A stretch of DNA of 33,382 nucleotides from Synergistaceae bacterium. GTDB lineage: Bacteria; Synergistota; Synergistia; Synergistales; Synergistaceae. Both the position numbers and the translations under genes were made by a program. The notes beneath the pieces are model-generated. The model made no database searches. It was given only the letters and a program-made list of their open reading frames with translations, and was not told the DNA's origin. This document shows, one piece after another, positions 8,596 through 18,413 of this stretch. The number at the start of each line of letters is the position of its first letter. Within the stretch, counting starts at the first letter, position 1. Location: NCBI GenBank assembly GCA_031273805.1, contig JAISRE010000113.1, positions 1 through 33,382 of the forward strand. Reading direction: 5' to 3'.

Positions 8596-11337
8596 TCAGA
8601 GCCCCGCGCGGCCCATGCCGTTTATCACGCGATCGAGCATGTCATCGAGAGCCGTCATGTAGCGTGATATGGCCCCCACTCCCTGCTGGAATCTTATGAT
8701 GTCCAGCATCTCCTCGTCGGTGCTCACTCCCATGACGGAGTCGCGCTGAGTCTGAATCTGGTCCGCAACGCTCTGCTGAGCCTCCAGCTTGTAGTTCGCC
8801 TCGTAGCCCTGCGTCCCCATGTCCGCTATGAAGGAGAGGAAATAGGAGTTAAAGTCCGCCGCCCCGCCATCGAAAACCTTCTCCCCCTTGAGCTGCGCCA
8901 TCAGCATCGCTATACTGCCGTCGCCGACGCCCCTGCTGTATCCATTGCCGTCGCCCGAAGCGGTGGCAATGAGGCTGTCGTCTTTTACGATCTCCTCATT
9001 CAGCGCCAGACGCCTGGATGCGCCGTAACGCGCCGTTATGTGCTCGAAAAACGCCGTTCCTGTGACGCTGGCGCTGTCGCCGACGCCATGCCCCGAGTAA
9101 TGAATGGCGTTGGTATCTATAGCCAGTCTGTACGCGAGATTGTCGAGGTAGTCCTGGAGACCGAGGACCAGATCGTCCCTGCTCTCCAGCATGGCAAATA
9201 TCTCGCCGCTGGTAATCTGGGGGTCCACTTTTATTATCGTTGCCTCGTTTCCCGAATATAAACCATTGGCATCGTAGAAGTGGTTGAGCCCGTTCAGGTT
9301 CAGGCGAATCCCCCTGTCAAACCGATCCAGTTTGTCGGCGGCTGGGTTATTCCACTCGATCACGGCGCCGTAGCCGTCAGTCGTCTTGAAAAGCCTGGCC
9401 TCGGCAAAGCTGTTGCTCTCCGACAGAAAATGCCTGCCGTCATATATAAAATACGCGTCGTTCACGTAGACGTCGTTCTTTTCGATGGTTGTCGCGGCGT
9501 TCTCGTCCGTGCTGAACTGCATGTAGCTTGTGGAGTTGGTCCTGGTGTCCACGAGACCGAGCAGCTTCGCCACGGAAAAATCTCCGTTAGCGCCGCAGAC
9601 CTCGCCCGGAAGGACGTTGATCCGGTTGGCTTCGCCGGAGACATTGCTCACCAGGGCCAGATAGACCGAGCCGTTCGGCTCCGTGATGATGTTTGCGTGC
9701 AGCCACTCCTCCGGGCTGCTTGGCGCCACGCCCGGGGGGTTGGTCGGATAGATCGCGTCGTCGCCTCCCACAAGGTCGCTCTTGTACGCCGCGTTTATCT
9801 TGTTTGCGATGGTGGTGAGCGAGTCCGTCTCCGTCACAGTTATCTCAACCGCCGGATTTTTATTCGCTATCCCCATATTGGAGGCCAGAGTCCCGCGAAT
9901 GTCGGTGATGGAGATTACATGCCCTCTCATCTCCTCCGTGTTGGCCGCCTCTATTTCTAGGCTCTGCGAATCCGCGTTATAGGAGACATTGAGCTGCGGA
10001 TACCGCTTCATCGCACTCTGTATATCCTCCACAGTGAGGTCCGATGACGCGCTTGTGCCAAGCAGCGTCGCGCCGTTGTCGGTTGTCATCTCCCACTGCG
10101 ACGATACGCTGTTGTATGTCATTTTGACGTATGTCTCGAAATCCCCCGCCGCAACCCTGATCTCGTACTCGGCGGGTTCACTGCCGGCAGGAGCGTTGAC
10201 CACGACCCCTCCGGTCGGCAGGAACGAATTGCTCGACACCTTCACGCCCCCGGTACCAACCTGGAGAGAGAAAGAGCCGCTTATGCCCAGAGAGGCGTTT
10301 TTATCGTAAATAGTGTCGAGGCGTTCGCCGCCGCTCAGGATTCCGGCGGCCCCCCCAACCGTCCATGTCTTGCCGTTCGAGAGACGCTCGACAAAGAGCT
10401 CGTGAATGCCGTTTCTGCTGCAGCTGGCCGGGTCTGTCGCGTTGCGCTCCACAATCACAGACGCAACGGAGAGATCGCTTATGTGGTCGTACTGGTCGTA
10501 CTCCACCTGCACGTCGTAGTAGCTGCTATTCCCCACCATCGGCACAAGCACAAGATGGCGGACGTTTTTTATATCCGTGCCGTCGCAGTTGTACTGAGCG
10601 CCCCCCTGAACCAGAACCTTGCCGTCCAGGTATACTTTGTAGTCCCCATCCGACTCGTCGAGCGATGGGCTGCCCACCGAAGCTCCTGTGAGTTTGCACA
10701 GACGCTCCGCCATGAGATCCCGTTTGTCCATCAGGTCATTTGGGGTCTCGCCTTTGTTCTGCGCGCTGGATATTTCCTTGCAAATCTTGGCAATATCATC
10801 TATGAGCTGATTGGCTTCCTTGACCATATCGACAACCCTGCTGTTAAGGTCACTGCGATACTTGTCGAAATCGCTCTCCGTCTCAAGGAGCGAGGATATC
10901 ATGGCGTCAGAGCTCGACAGCAGAATTTTGCGCGTCGTCTCGGCATCCGGGCTTTTATGCAGGTTCTCCAGGCTGGACCAGTAGTTGTCCACGACGACCT
11001 TGAACGTCCCGCTGCTCACCTCCCCGGCAAAATACTCCAGATTGGCTATATTGTTGGCCCTGGTCTCCCAATAACCGAGGGCTGGGAGCTGCGCCCTGTA
11101 CTGCGCGTCGAGAAACAGATTCCGCATCCTGGTGATGGAATCTATCGTGAGGCCTCCCCCGATGAGATCGGCGCCGTTGATTATAGGGGCGTTGGCGCTC
11201 GCGTTCACCCTCTGCCTCGAAAAACCCTCCACGCCGGCGTTCGCTATATTATGACCGGCTGTCTCTATACCGGCTCTATAGTAGCCCAGAGCCACGTTTC
11301 CACTCGAAAGGCCGGCAAACAAATTCCCCATCGTCAC
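8596..11337 (-). CDS. flgK: Flagellar hook-associated protein 1 (FlgK), paralog 1
   Basis: 913 aa. N-term GNLFAGLSSGNVALGYYRAGIETAGHNIANAGVEGFSRQRV; C-term STDEEMLDIIRFQQGVGAISRYMTALDDMLDRVINGMGRAGL. Confidence 0.93.
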   Translation of the reverse strand: MTMGNLFAGLSSGNVALGYYRAGIETAGHNIANAGVEGFSRQRVNASANAPIINGADLIGGGLTIDSITRMRNLFLDAQYRAQLPALGYWETRANNIANLEYFAGEVSSGTFKVVVDNYWSSLENLHKSPDAETTRKILLSSSDAMISSLLETESDFDKYRSDLNSRVVDMVKEANQLIDDIAKICKEISSAQNKGETPNDLMDKRDLMAERLCKLTGASVGSPSLDESDGDYKVYLDGKVLVQGGAQYNCDGTDIKNVRHLVLVPMVGNSSYYDVQVEYDQYDHISDLSVASVIVERNATDPASCSRNGIHELFVERLSNGKTWTVGGAAGILSGGERLDTIYDKNASLGISGSFSLQVGTGGVKVSSNSFLPTGGVVVNAPAGSEPAEYEIRVAAGDFETYVKMTYNSVSSQWEMTTDNGATLLGTSASSDLTVEDIQSAMKRYPQLNVSYNADSQSLEIEAANTEEMRGHVISITDIRGTLASNMGIANKNPAVEITVTETDSLTTIANKINAAYKSDLVGGDDAIYPTNPPGVAPSSPEEWLHANIITEPNGSVYLALVSNVSGEANRINVLPGEVCGANGDFSVAKLLGLVDTRTNSTSYMQFSTDENAATTIEKNDVYVNDAYFIYDGRHFLSESNSFAEARLFKTTDGYGAVIEWNNPAADKLDRFDRGIRLNLNGLNHFYDANGLYSGNEATIIKVDPQITSGEIFAMLESRDDLVLGLQDYLDNLAYRLAIDTNAIHYSGHGVGDSASVTGTAFFEHITARYGASRRLALNEEIVKDDSLIATASGDGNGYSRGVGDGSIAMLMAQLKGEKVFDGGAADFNSYFLSFIADMGTQGYEANYKLEAQQSVADQIQTQRDSVMGVSTDEEMLDIIRFQQGVGAISRYMTALDDMLDRVINGMGRAGL

Positions 11338-11356
11338 ATTCCTCCCCGGTGATACG

Positions 11357-14020
11357 TTATATTCCGACTCGTCCGACGCCGGTGATAATGGTATCTATAA
11401 CCTGCAGCAGCGTCGAAAGATACTGAGACGTGCTGTTGAACCCCTTATTCATCTCCACGATGCTCAGCATCTCCTCGTTGGTATCGACGCCCATCACCGA
11501 CTGCCTGCGAATGTCGATCTGCTCAGCTATATAATCCTCTGCGGCAAGGGACGTTTCAGAAAGAGCCTTGAACGATTCGATATCCGCCACCATGGACTTA
11601 TACAGATCGTCAAAGCTGGCAGTACCCTTCATGAAGAGCTTCTCCTGCTTCAGCATGGCCATGCTGAGCGCGTTGGCGCCGTCCCCCGTCCCGAGCGAAA
11701 AACCATTTCCGTCTCCCGTGGCGGACGCGAAACGGCTTTCATCGAAGCTTATCGCGGAATCCATAGTCAGTTTGCCAAAAGCGCCGTACTGATTTTTGAT
11801 GACCCCAAAAAATTCCATGCCGGTGACATCCGCGTAGTCCCCCGACCCGTAGCCGGCGTAATGTATGGCGTTGAACTCCGAGGACAGCTTGTACACCATG
11901 TCGTCGAATACATCCATCTGAGAGAGCAGAACGTCGTCGCGAAGCTTGAGGTGCGCAAAAATCAATCCCTCGCTCAGAGGATTCCTCACCAATATCGTCG
12001 TATGGCCCACGCCGTTCAGCGTTACCCTTATGCCGCTAGAGAACTCCGCCAATTTATCAGCCTCCGCGTTGCCGACGGAGAGCACCTGACGGGCCTCCTT
12101 GAACTCGTTGCCAGACGACAGGAACTCGTTTCCATCCAACACCACCCATGCGTCATCGACATAGACGTCTCCGTACGGGTCGTCACGGTTCGTTATGGCG
12201 CCGGTGCTCTCGTCGCGCTGTATATAGCTCGTCACATCGCTCTGTCCGGCGGAGGAGTCGTCGACGAGCCCCAACAGCCGGGCGACGCTCATGTCTTCGG
12301 AACTTCCGTCGCATACGGCGCCGGGCATGACGTTTATGCGGTTCGTTTCGCCCGCGACGTTACTTGTAATCATGAGGTAGTATCCGCCGTTCTCGTCGAC
12401 CTCGACCGACGCGTGAACCCACTGATCGGGAGTCGACGGCGCGACGCCCGGAGGATTGGTCTCATACTTGAGATTGCCCATCGGCGTTTTTTCGCCGTTC
12501 TCATCGACCTCGAAAGTCCTGTCGAACATATAGGCGTTGTTTATCTTGTTGGCTATGGTCTGAAGCGAGTCCTCCGAAGTCACGTCGATCTTGACTATGG
12601 GGTTATCGTTGGCAAGTCCGCATGACTGCATGATATCCCCGGATATATCCGTAATCGACATCATATGGCGATCCTCGCTCTCCAGAACGAGCGTGTTATC
12701 AGCGAATTTGACGTCAATACCGAGCGGGGAGTAGTTGTCGTTCATGAACTTGCCCAGAGACTCCACAGTGAGATTGCCTCCGGACGTTGTGAATGAATTG
12801 CCGAGATTATCGGAGACGTCCCACTCCGTGCCGTTCCAATTCATCTCCACCGTGGTCTCGAATCCTCCGGCGGATATTCGGAACGAGTAATTCGTCCGCT
12901 CCCCTGGAGCGGGCTCGCCCTTGACCACGCCAATACCCGGCGGGTTATCGTCAAATGTCTGGCTGAAGGCGCGGATACCTTTAGAACCCACCTGCAGAGC
13001 GAACGAACCGTCCATGTTGAGCGAACCATTGGGGTCGAGTATGCCGTCCATTCTGGCGCCTCCGCTGGACTGCCCCCTGCCGTATCCGATCGTCCAATAC
13101 ATCTCGTCCGCCATTCGCTTGACGTCCATCTCATGCTTCAAGTCCGACGTGCCGCCCGCCGTGCGCTCGATGATAAAGCCGGCCACATCTGAATCGCTCG
13201 TAATGTCGTACTGGTTATATTCAATCTGAACCTCGTAATAATTCTTGTTGGCGGGGTTCTCGACAAGCACCAGATGTTTTGCGTTTTCACCCTGAATGAG
13301 AGTTATCCCATTCAGATATACCTTGTAGTCCCCATCCGCCTCGTCGCCGGAGGTTCCCGCCTCGGCGCCTGTAAGCATGCACAGCTGATCGACCAGCAGA
13401 TCCCGCTTGTCCAGAAGATCGTTGGGCTCGCCTCCTATCAGATTGACTGACCTTATCGCCTTGTTCAGCACTGTAATCTGGTCCAGGATCGAGTTTACCT
13501 CCTGCACCATCGACTTTACGTCCTGATTGAGTTCATCCCGATACGAATTGTAGGAATTATACAGCGACTTGGTAAATAGCGTGAGGCTGTCCGTCTCCTG
13601 AAGGAAGGCGCTGCGTATCGCCTGATTGTCCGGCTGCTTGCTGACGACCTCCAGGGATTCCCAGAACGTATCGAGATAGTTGTTGAGAGACTTATTGTCA
13701 GAGCCGATTATAAAACCATCTATCCTAAACGTCCCAAGCTCCATAGTCGCCCAGTAGGCCTGAGAGACGGTCGAACGCCGCATACGAGCGTCCAGAATGG
13801 CGTCCCGCATCCTCTGTATCGACGTTATCTCGACTCCGGTACCAAACAGGCTCAAATTCCCCTGCCCGGACAACCCGGGCGTGGCGGCAGCGTTCACAAC
13901 CTGCCTGGAATAGCCCTCTTTCTGGATATTAAGCGTGTTTACGCCGCCTACCTCCATTCCCCTGCGGAAATAGGTCAAAGCGCTGCGCCCGGTCTCTATA
14001 CCGCTATATGTGCTCACCAT
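11357..14020 (-). CDS. Flagellar hook-associated protein 1 (FlgK), paralog 2
   Basis: Start ATG 14020 (MVSTYSGIETGRSALTYFRRGMEVGG) after gggggag; ORF track extends to 14125. C-term DTNEEMLSIVEMNKGFNSTSQYLSTLLQVIDTIITGVGRVGI. Shares TNPPGVAPS(S/T)P and other insert motifs with paralog 1. Confidence 0.92.
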   Translation of the reverse strand: MVSTYSGIETGRSALTYFRRGMEVGGVNTLNIQKEGYSRQVVNAAATPGLSGQGNLSLFGTGVEITSIQRMRDAILDARMRRSTVSQAYWATMELGTFRIDGFIIGSDNKSLNNYLDTFWESLEVVSKQPDNQAIRSAFLQETDSLTLFTKSLYNSYNSYRDELNQDVKSMVQEVNSILDQITVLNKAIRSVNLIGGEPNDLLDKRDLLVDQLCMLTGAEAGTSGDEADGDYKVYLNGITLIQGENAKHLVLVENPANKNYYEVQIEYNQYDITSDSDVAGFIIERTAGGTSDLKHEMDVKRMADEMYWTIGYGRGQSSGGARMDGILDPNGSLNMDGSFALQVGSKGIRAFSQTFDDNPPGIGVVKGEPAPGERTNYSFRISAGGFETTVEMNWNGTEWDVSDNLGNSFTTSGGNLTVESLGKFMNDNYSPLGIDVKFADNTLVLESEDRHMMSITDISGDIMQSCGLANDNPIVKIDVTSEDSLQTIANKINNAYMFDRTFEVDENGEKTPMGNLKYETNPPGVAPSTPDQWVHASVEVDENGGYYLMITSNVAGETNRINVMPGAVCDGSSEDMSVARLLGLVDDSSAGQSDVTSYIQRDESTGAITNRDDPYGDVYVDDAWVVLDGNEFLSSGNEFKEARQVLSVGNAEADKLAEFSSGIRVTLNGVGHTTILVRNPLSEGLIFAHLKLRDDVLLSQMDVFDDMVYKLSSEFNAIHYAGYGSGDYADVTGMEFFGVIKNQYGAFGKLTMDSAISFDESRFASATGDGNGFSLGTGDGANALSMAMLKQEKLFMKGTASFDDLYKSMVADIESFKALSETSLAAEDYIAEQIDIRRQSVMGVDTNEEMLSIVEMNKGFNSTSQYLSTLLQVIDTIITGVGRVGI

Positions 14021-14178
14021 ACTGACTCCCCCTCTGAGGCCGGTACGCATGATATAAATCAGCAACCAGCGAAATACCCATCTCCCTGAATAGTATCGAC
14101 TTCTCGCAATGAAAACTTTTGGCAAATCAGTGTGAAGAATTGTGAATTTTTATGATGAAGAGAGATGTTGCGGGTCCG

Positions 14179-14363
14179 GAGACTCAAGCCGCCGATTCAC
14201 TACGCAAATCGGACCGTGACGGAAGTACATCCATGCCGCTTAAAACCGCACGAAAAACGCGGTTTTAAGCTTACTTCGCCACTCGTCCGACATCCTTGTC
14301 GACCGCCGATTTGCTTCGTTCATTCGGCGGCTTGAGTCTCTGCCTGAGCTAACTTGATAGCCA
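14179..14363 (+). repeat. Dispersed inverted-repeat element, copy B
   Basis: Termini GAGACTCAAGCCGCC (14179-14193) / GGCGGCTTGAGTCTC (14326-14340), 15 bp perfect. Central stem GCTTAAAACCGC (14238-14249) / GCGGTTTTAAGC (14259-14270). Tail tgcctgagctaacttgatagcca. Confidence 0.9.
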
Positions 14364-14436
14364 AGACAAAAAAAGCGGATGCCCAAGAGAGCTCCCGCCT
14401 GATATCGATCATCAGATCAAATTATGACTATGACGC

Positions 14437-14895
14437 TTAAATTTTGGTGTCGAAGGTCCCTGTGGAAGAGCCGAGGAACTGCTGACCGAGGCGCCGCCAC
14501 TCAGAGATAAGCATTTCGTTGAGAGTCTTGGCCTCATCCATCAGGCGCGCCAGTATGGACATCTCAATCTTCAGAGCGTTCACTGTACTGATCAATTTCT
14601 TGGCTGATTCCTCCAGAACGCTCCCGTCCTCCGGCGAAAGGACCTTGATAATCTCCGACACCACAGGTTCGCATCCGAGCTCCTGCGAGATATCGCCGGC
14701 GGCGCGCGCGCGCTTCGTCTCAATGGCCTGAGCTCTTACGGACATATGCCTCAGGTCGGACATGAGAGTCTGCAAATCCGAGAGGCGCCCCTCTTTGAGC
14801 GCCTCCCGCTGCTTAACTGTAATTGACAGCAGGCCCGAGAGTATCTCCTCCTGCTTTTGCAGAGTATCCGCCAGCTGTCTCGATTTTGCCGACAT
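14437..14895 (-). CDS. flgN: FlgN-like flagellar export chaperone
   Basis: 152-aa helical protein MSAKSRQLADTLQKQEEILSGLLSITVKQREALKEGRLSDLQTLMSDLRHM..., located between flgM and flgK. Confidence 0.8.
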   Translation of the reverse strand: MSAKSRQLADTLQKQEEILSGLLSITVKQREALKEGRLSDLQTLMSDLRHMSVRAQAIETKRARAAGDISQELGCEPVVSEIIKVLSPEDGSVLEESAKKLISTVNALKIEMSILARLMDEAKTLNEMLISEWRRLGQQFLGSSTGTFDTKI

Positions 14896-15188
14896 CAGTC
14901 CTCTGTTTTATTTATGCCCGCCCACAACAAACGAGCAGCCAAAACCTTCAGGTCGGGATTGTAGCTCCCCTCCTCGATCTGCCTCTTCAGGTCCTCGACT
15001 CGATCCTCTCTGACGTCTGGAACCTTTGTCAACTCCAGGGAGATATTTGCCATCTCCCTGGCAAATGGGCTGACCGCCAGATCATCTTTCCCTGCAATTG
15101 CGTCCTCAAGGTCGTACGACGTTCCTCGGCGCGGCTTAACGTTGCCTAACGAACCGACTCCTGAAGGATCATTGATCTTCTCTATCAT
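14895..15188 (-). CDS. flgM: Anti-sigma28 factor FlgM
   Basis: MIEKINDPSGVGSLGNVKPRRGTSYDLED...VSPFAREMANISLELTKVPDVREDRVEDLKRQIEEGSYNPDLKVLAARLL: FlgM C-terminal pattern. Start 15188 follows gagaggtg; ORF track extends to 15200. Overlaps flgN start. Confidence 0.9.
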   Translation of the reverse strand: MIEKINDPSGVGSLGNVKPRRGTSYDLEDAIAGKDDLAVSPFAREMANISLELTKVPDVREDRVEDLKRQIEEGSYNPDLKVLAARLLWAGINKTED

Positions 15189-15232
15189 GATAAACATCAC
15201 CTCTCATGGGTGGGAACAACTTGTTATAAATA

Positions 15233-15259
15233 TTATCGGACACAACATCCGCATCTTTA
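15233..15259 (-). promoter_or_regulatory. sigma28 (FliA/SigD)-type promoter for flgM-flgN
   Basis: Minus strand TAAA (15259-15256), 15-nt spacer, TCCGATAA (15240-15233). Matches consensus TAAA-N15-GCCGATAA except for one base. Confidence 0.75.
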
Positions 15260-15339
15260 CTCTCACGCATGGCACTCTCTCAAGAATTTTAACATATATC
15301 GTGATTCACGAATATCCGCCATAATAGTTAATTTCAAAT

Positions 15340-15642
15340 TTACAATCTTTTATTATCTTCCAGCATAATATGGCTTCTTATAAGCTGAAAATATCCATTG
15401 TCGACAAGATACGTTATTTTTTTTTCTTCGACGCCAAGCGCACCGGCGACATCCTGAATGGTGAATCTCCTGTCGCCGTAGTCCGTGAGCAGCGCCCTGA
15501 CCCTCCTGTAAAGCTCCTGCTCCTCCTGGCGGCAATCCTGACATACCGGCTTAGTACCTCTCTCTATCACTACGGCCTTGTCGCACATCCCGCACTTCAC
15601 CAAATCCAGCGGCATAATTTCACCACCGTCCTTTTTTTTCAA
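15340..15642 (-). CDS. YvyF-like flagellar operon zinc-finger regulator (TIGR03826-type)
   Basis: CGMCDKAVVIERGTKPVCQDC followed by a helical LYRRVRALLTDYGDRRFTIQDVAGALGVEEKKITYLVDNGYF. Located between comF and flgM, as in B. subtilis. Confidence 0.78.
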   Translation of the reverse strand: MKKKDGGEIMPLDLVKCGMCDKAVVIERGTKPVCQDCRQEEQELYRRVRALLTDYGDRRFTIQDVAGALGVEEKKITYLVDNGYFQLIRSHIMLEDNKRL

Positions 15643-16301
15643 AACTTAGACGCGCTCACACTCCACACCATGGAACCTCGTACGCGCGCCCCTCCATTTT
15701 CCGCTGCTCTGATTGCGGCCATCATAGTGCTCCCTGTCGTCAGTACATCGTCCACCAAAAACACCCGCGCACCGGGCAGTTCACTTCCAAAAGGCATTAT
15801 AGCATCATCCGGCAGAGTTCGAAGCGTCGTATTTTTCTTTCCCGCCTGCCTTTCTGATGCAGACTGCCAGCGCAGCGCGTTACGAACCGGTATCCCCCAT
15901 ACCCTTGACGCCCCTTCAGCTATCTGTTCCGCCTGGTTATATTCCCGTTCACTGTTCCTGTGAAGCGGCACAGGAACGAGAAAATCGACTTCCGGCGAGG
16001 GGATGGAGCGCGCCATCACGCGCCCCATCATCAGCGCAATACGCCTGCCACAGTTATATTTCATGACGTGAATGACATCTCTGTTGACTCCCCGATAAGA
16101 GGAAAACGCGACGCACGAGACAGCATTCTCGTGCGTCGCGCACGGATATCCCCCTCCGCATGACACGCAAAACTTCGCCGTCATGCCCGACAGAGACTCA
16201 AGACACGCCTCGCACACATCGGCTCCGATAGCTCCGCAGACGGGACAGACTACGGGCCACACGATATGCGTAAGATATCTCGGTATATTCCACAAATTCA
16301 A
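15639..16301 (-). CDS. comF: ComF family phosphoribosyltransferase-like protein
   Basis: Zn-cysteine N-term CPVCGAIGADVCEACLES...CVSCGGG and PRPP loop VFLVDDVLTTGSTMMAAIRAAENGGA. TTG start at 16301 per ORF track. Confidence 0.9.
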   Translation of the reverse strand: MNLWNIPRYLTHIVWPVVCPVCGAIGADVCEACLESLSGMTAKFCVSCGGGYPCATHENAVSCVAFSSYRGVNRDVIHVMKYNCGRRIALMMGRVMARSIPSPEVDFLVPVPLHRNSEREYNQAEQIAEGASRVWGIPVRNALRWQSASERQAGKKNTTLRTLPDDAIMPFGSELPGARVFLVDDVLTTGSTMMAAIRAAENGGARVRGSMVWSVSASKF

Positions 16302-16405
16302 GCCTTACAGGCGTTTCTGACATTATCAGCCGCGATGATCCAGATTCAAGGAGCAATCGCAGAAATCACGCGGCAGTCGAAACCCATCCAGATAACGAAC
16401 GGTAT

Positions 16406-17614
16406 CTACGCCATTGCCTCCGCGTCTTTCCTAATGGCCTCAGCCCTGTCGGTGAGCTCCCAGCGAGGCATCGGGGCAAGATCCGTTCTCCCCATGTGTC
16501 CGTAGGCCGCTATTCTCCGGTACTGCGCCCGGCGCAGGTCGAGATCTCTTATTATGGCAGCCGGCCGGAAATCGAAATGACGACGAACGAGCTCCGTGAT
16601 CTTATGATCGGCTATCTTACCCGTTCCATAGGTCTCAGCCATTATCGACACCGGGTTGGCAACCCCGATCGCGTAGGCCACCTGAATCTGGCATCTCCCC
16701 GCAATGCCGGCCGCAACTATGTTTTTCGCGGCGTATCTCGCCATATACGCGGCGGACCTGTCCACCTTGGTCGGATCCTTGCCGGAGAAAGCGCCGCCTC
16801 CGTGAGGTACTACCCCCCCGTACGTGTCCACTATTATCTTGCGGCCTGTAAGTCCGGTATCCGCCTGCGGGCCGCCCAGCACAAATCTCCCCGTTGGGTT
16901 TACCAGTATCTTCGGCCTTCCGTCAATCAATTCCTCCGGCAGTATCGGGCTGATAACGTGATCTATAATATCCGCCTCTATCTGCTTCTCATCGACAGCG
17001 GGATGATGCTGAGCGCTGACGACAACTGTGTCAACCTTGACCGGACGCAGGCCGTCGTACTCCAGCGTAACCTGAGTCTTTCCATCAGGACGCAGGTAAG
17101 CGAGAACCAGGTCCTTGCGAATCCGGGCCAGTCCGCGAGACAGCTTGTGCGCAAGCGCAATGGGAGTCGGCATGAGCTCAGGAGTCTCATCACACGCGTA
17201 TCCAATCATCATCCCCTGGTCTCCGGCGCCAATCCTGTCGATATCCTCATCACACATCTCAGACTCCCGAACCTCCAGAGCCCTGTCAACTCCGCGCGAG
17301 ATGTCGGGAGATTGCTCATCTATCGCCGTAAAGACCGCACAGGTTTCTCCGTCGAACCCGTATTTCGCCCTGGTATAGCCGACCTCTTTGATTGTGTTTC
17401 TCACTATTCTCGGGATATCGACGTATACCCCAGTCGTTATCTCCCCTGTTATTACCACCAGACCCGTGCTGACCAGAGTTTCGCAGGCAACACGCCCCAT
17501 GGGTTCCTGTTCGAGAATGGCGTCAAGAACTCCATCGGAGATCTGGTCCGCGAGTTTGTCAGGGTGACCCTCCGTAACAGACTCCGACGTCACGAGGTAC
17601 CTTTCTTTGCTCAT
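16406..17614 (-). CDS. metK: S-adenosylmethionine synthetase
   Basis: [34 protein letters not shown]...[12 protein letters not shown]...[29 protein letters not shown] aggaggtg upstream of ATG 17614. Confidence 0.98.
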   Translation of the reverse strand: MSKERYLVTSESVTEGHPDKLADQISDGVLDAILEQEPMGRVACETLVSTGLVVITGEITTGVYVDIPRIVRNTIKEVGYTRAKYGFDGETCAVFTAIDEQSPDISRGVDRALEVRESEMCDEDIDRIGAGDQGMMIGYACDETPELMPTPIALAHKLSRGLARIRKDLVLAYLRPDGKTQVTLEYDGLRPVKVDTVVVSAQHHPAVDEKQIEADIIDHVISPILPEELIDGRPKILVNPTGRFVLGGPQADTGLTGRKIIVDTYGGVVPHGGGAFSGKDPTKVDRSAAYMARYAAKNIVAAGIAGRCQIQVAYAIGVANPVSIMAETYGTGKIADHKITELVRRHFDFRPAAIIRDLDLRRAQYRRIAAYGHMGRTDLAPMPRWELTDRAEAIRKDAEAMA

Positions 17615-17667
17615 CGAACACACCTCCTGTTTGTAATTTGCATGTCACTCCATGCCGTAAAATAATA

Positions 17668-18117
17668 TCATGAATATTCGATAGGGACTCTCTGCAATAT
17701 CATCAACCCCTCTTGCTCCTCGAATCCATTTCTCCTGAGAAACGGGACCAGGTCGCTCGAATAGCTGGTGATTATCGGTATATCCTTGACCGCAGGGTGG
17801 GTAAGCGCGTAATTCATCAGCCTCGACCCTATTCCCTTGCCCTGATGGTCGGGATGTACGAGTATATCCCATATCGATCCGCGAAAGACAAAATCGGTCA
17901 GCATTCTGCAGAATGCGACGAGTTTTCCCTTATAGCGCACTGAAAAGCAGAGATTTGTCCCATCCAGCATTCTCTCTATCTGCTCCAGGGAGCGGCTGCG
18001 TCCCCAGTGCGTAAATCGGTAGAGATCCTGCAGCTCCTGAGAGAGGATGGCGTACTTGCTGTCATAAAAAACATAGTTGAACATCTCCCCTGAGTTCTCA
18101 TTATGTTCCATGCCCAC
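17668..18117 (-). CDS. GNAT family N-acetyltransferase
   Basis: GNAT motif A DILVHPDHQGKGIGSRLMNYAL and C-term PFLRRNGFEEQEGLMILQR. Confidence 0.88.
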   Translation of the reverse strand: MGMEHNENSGEMFNYVFYDSKYAILSQELQDLYRFTHWGRSRSLEQIERMLDGTNLCFSVRYKGKLVAFCRMLTDFVFRGSIWDILVHPDHQGKGIGSRLMNYALTHPAVKDIPIITSYSSDLVPFLRRNGFEEQEGLMILQRVPIEYS

Positions 18118-18134
18118 ACACCGTACAAGTATCT

Positions 18135-18413
18135 CTACATATCGCTGCCGAGTTCACCGGGACGTACACGGTGAAACTCCGCAACTGTCCCCCCAGCCGG
18201 ATTCTCGCTCAGGGCCAGCCCGCCAAGAATGCTGTGCAAATCATTCATTCTGACGCGACCGGCCACCTCCAGCTGTAAAACCTGACCCGCTCCGCATCTC
18301 GGACAACTCCAGTTCATTCTGGCCACGCCATCTTTATCCGGCGTACCAGCCAATATCTTTGCCTCTCCGCATGATTGACAACCGACTATCAGCATTAGAC
18401 GCCCCCCCTTCAA
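18135..18413 (-). CDS. Small zinc-ribbon hypothetical protein
   Basis: MLIVGCQSCGEAKILAGTPDKDGVARMNWSCPRCGAGQVL: two CxxC knuckles. Confidence 0.65.
   Translation of the reverse strand: MKGGRLMLIVGCQSCGEAKILAGTPDKDGVARMNWSCPRCGAGQVLQLEVAGRVRMNDLHSILGGLALSENPAGGTVAEFHRVRPGELGSDM

Noticed and set aside
16496-17665. 389-aa plus-strand ORF opposite metK
   Set aside because: Full overlap with an unambiguous metK; arginine/tyrosine-rich antisense translation with no domain signal.
17624-17670. SAM riboswitch upstream of metK
   Set aside because: The gap to the upstream gene is only about 50 nt, too short and without SAM-box features.
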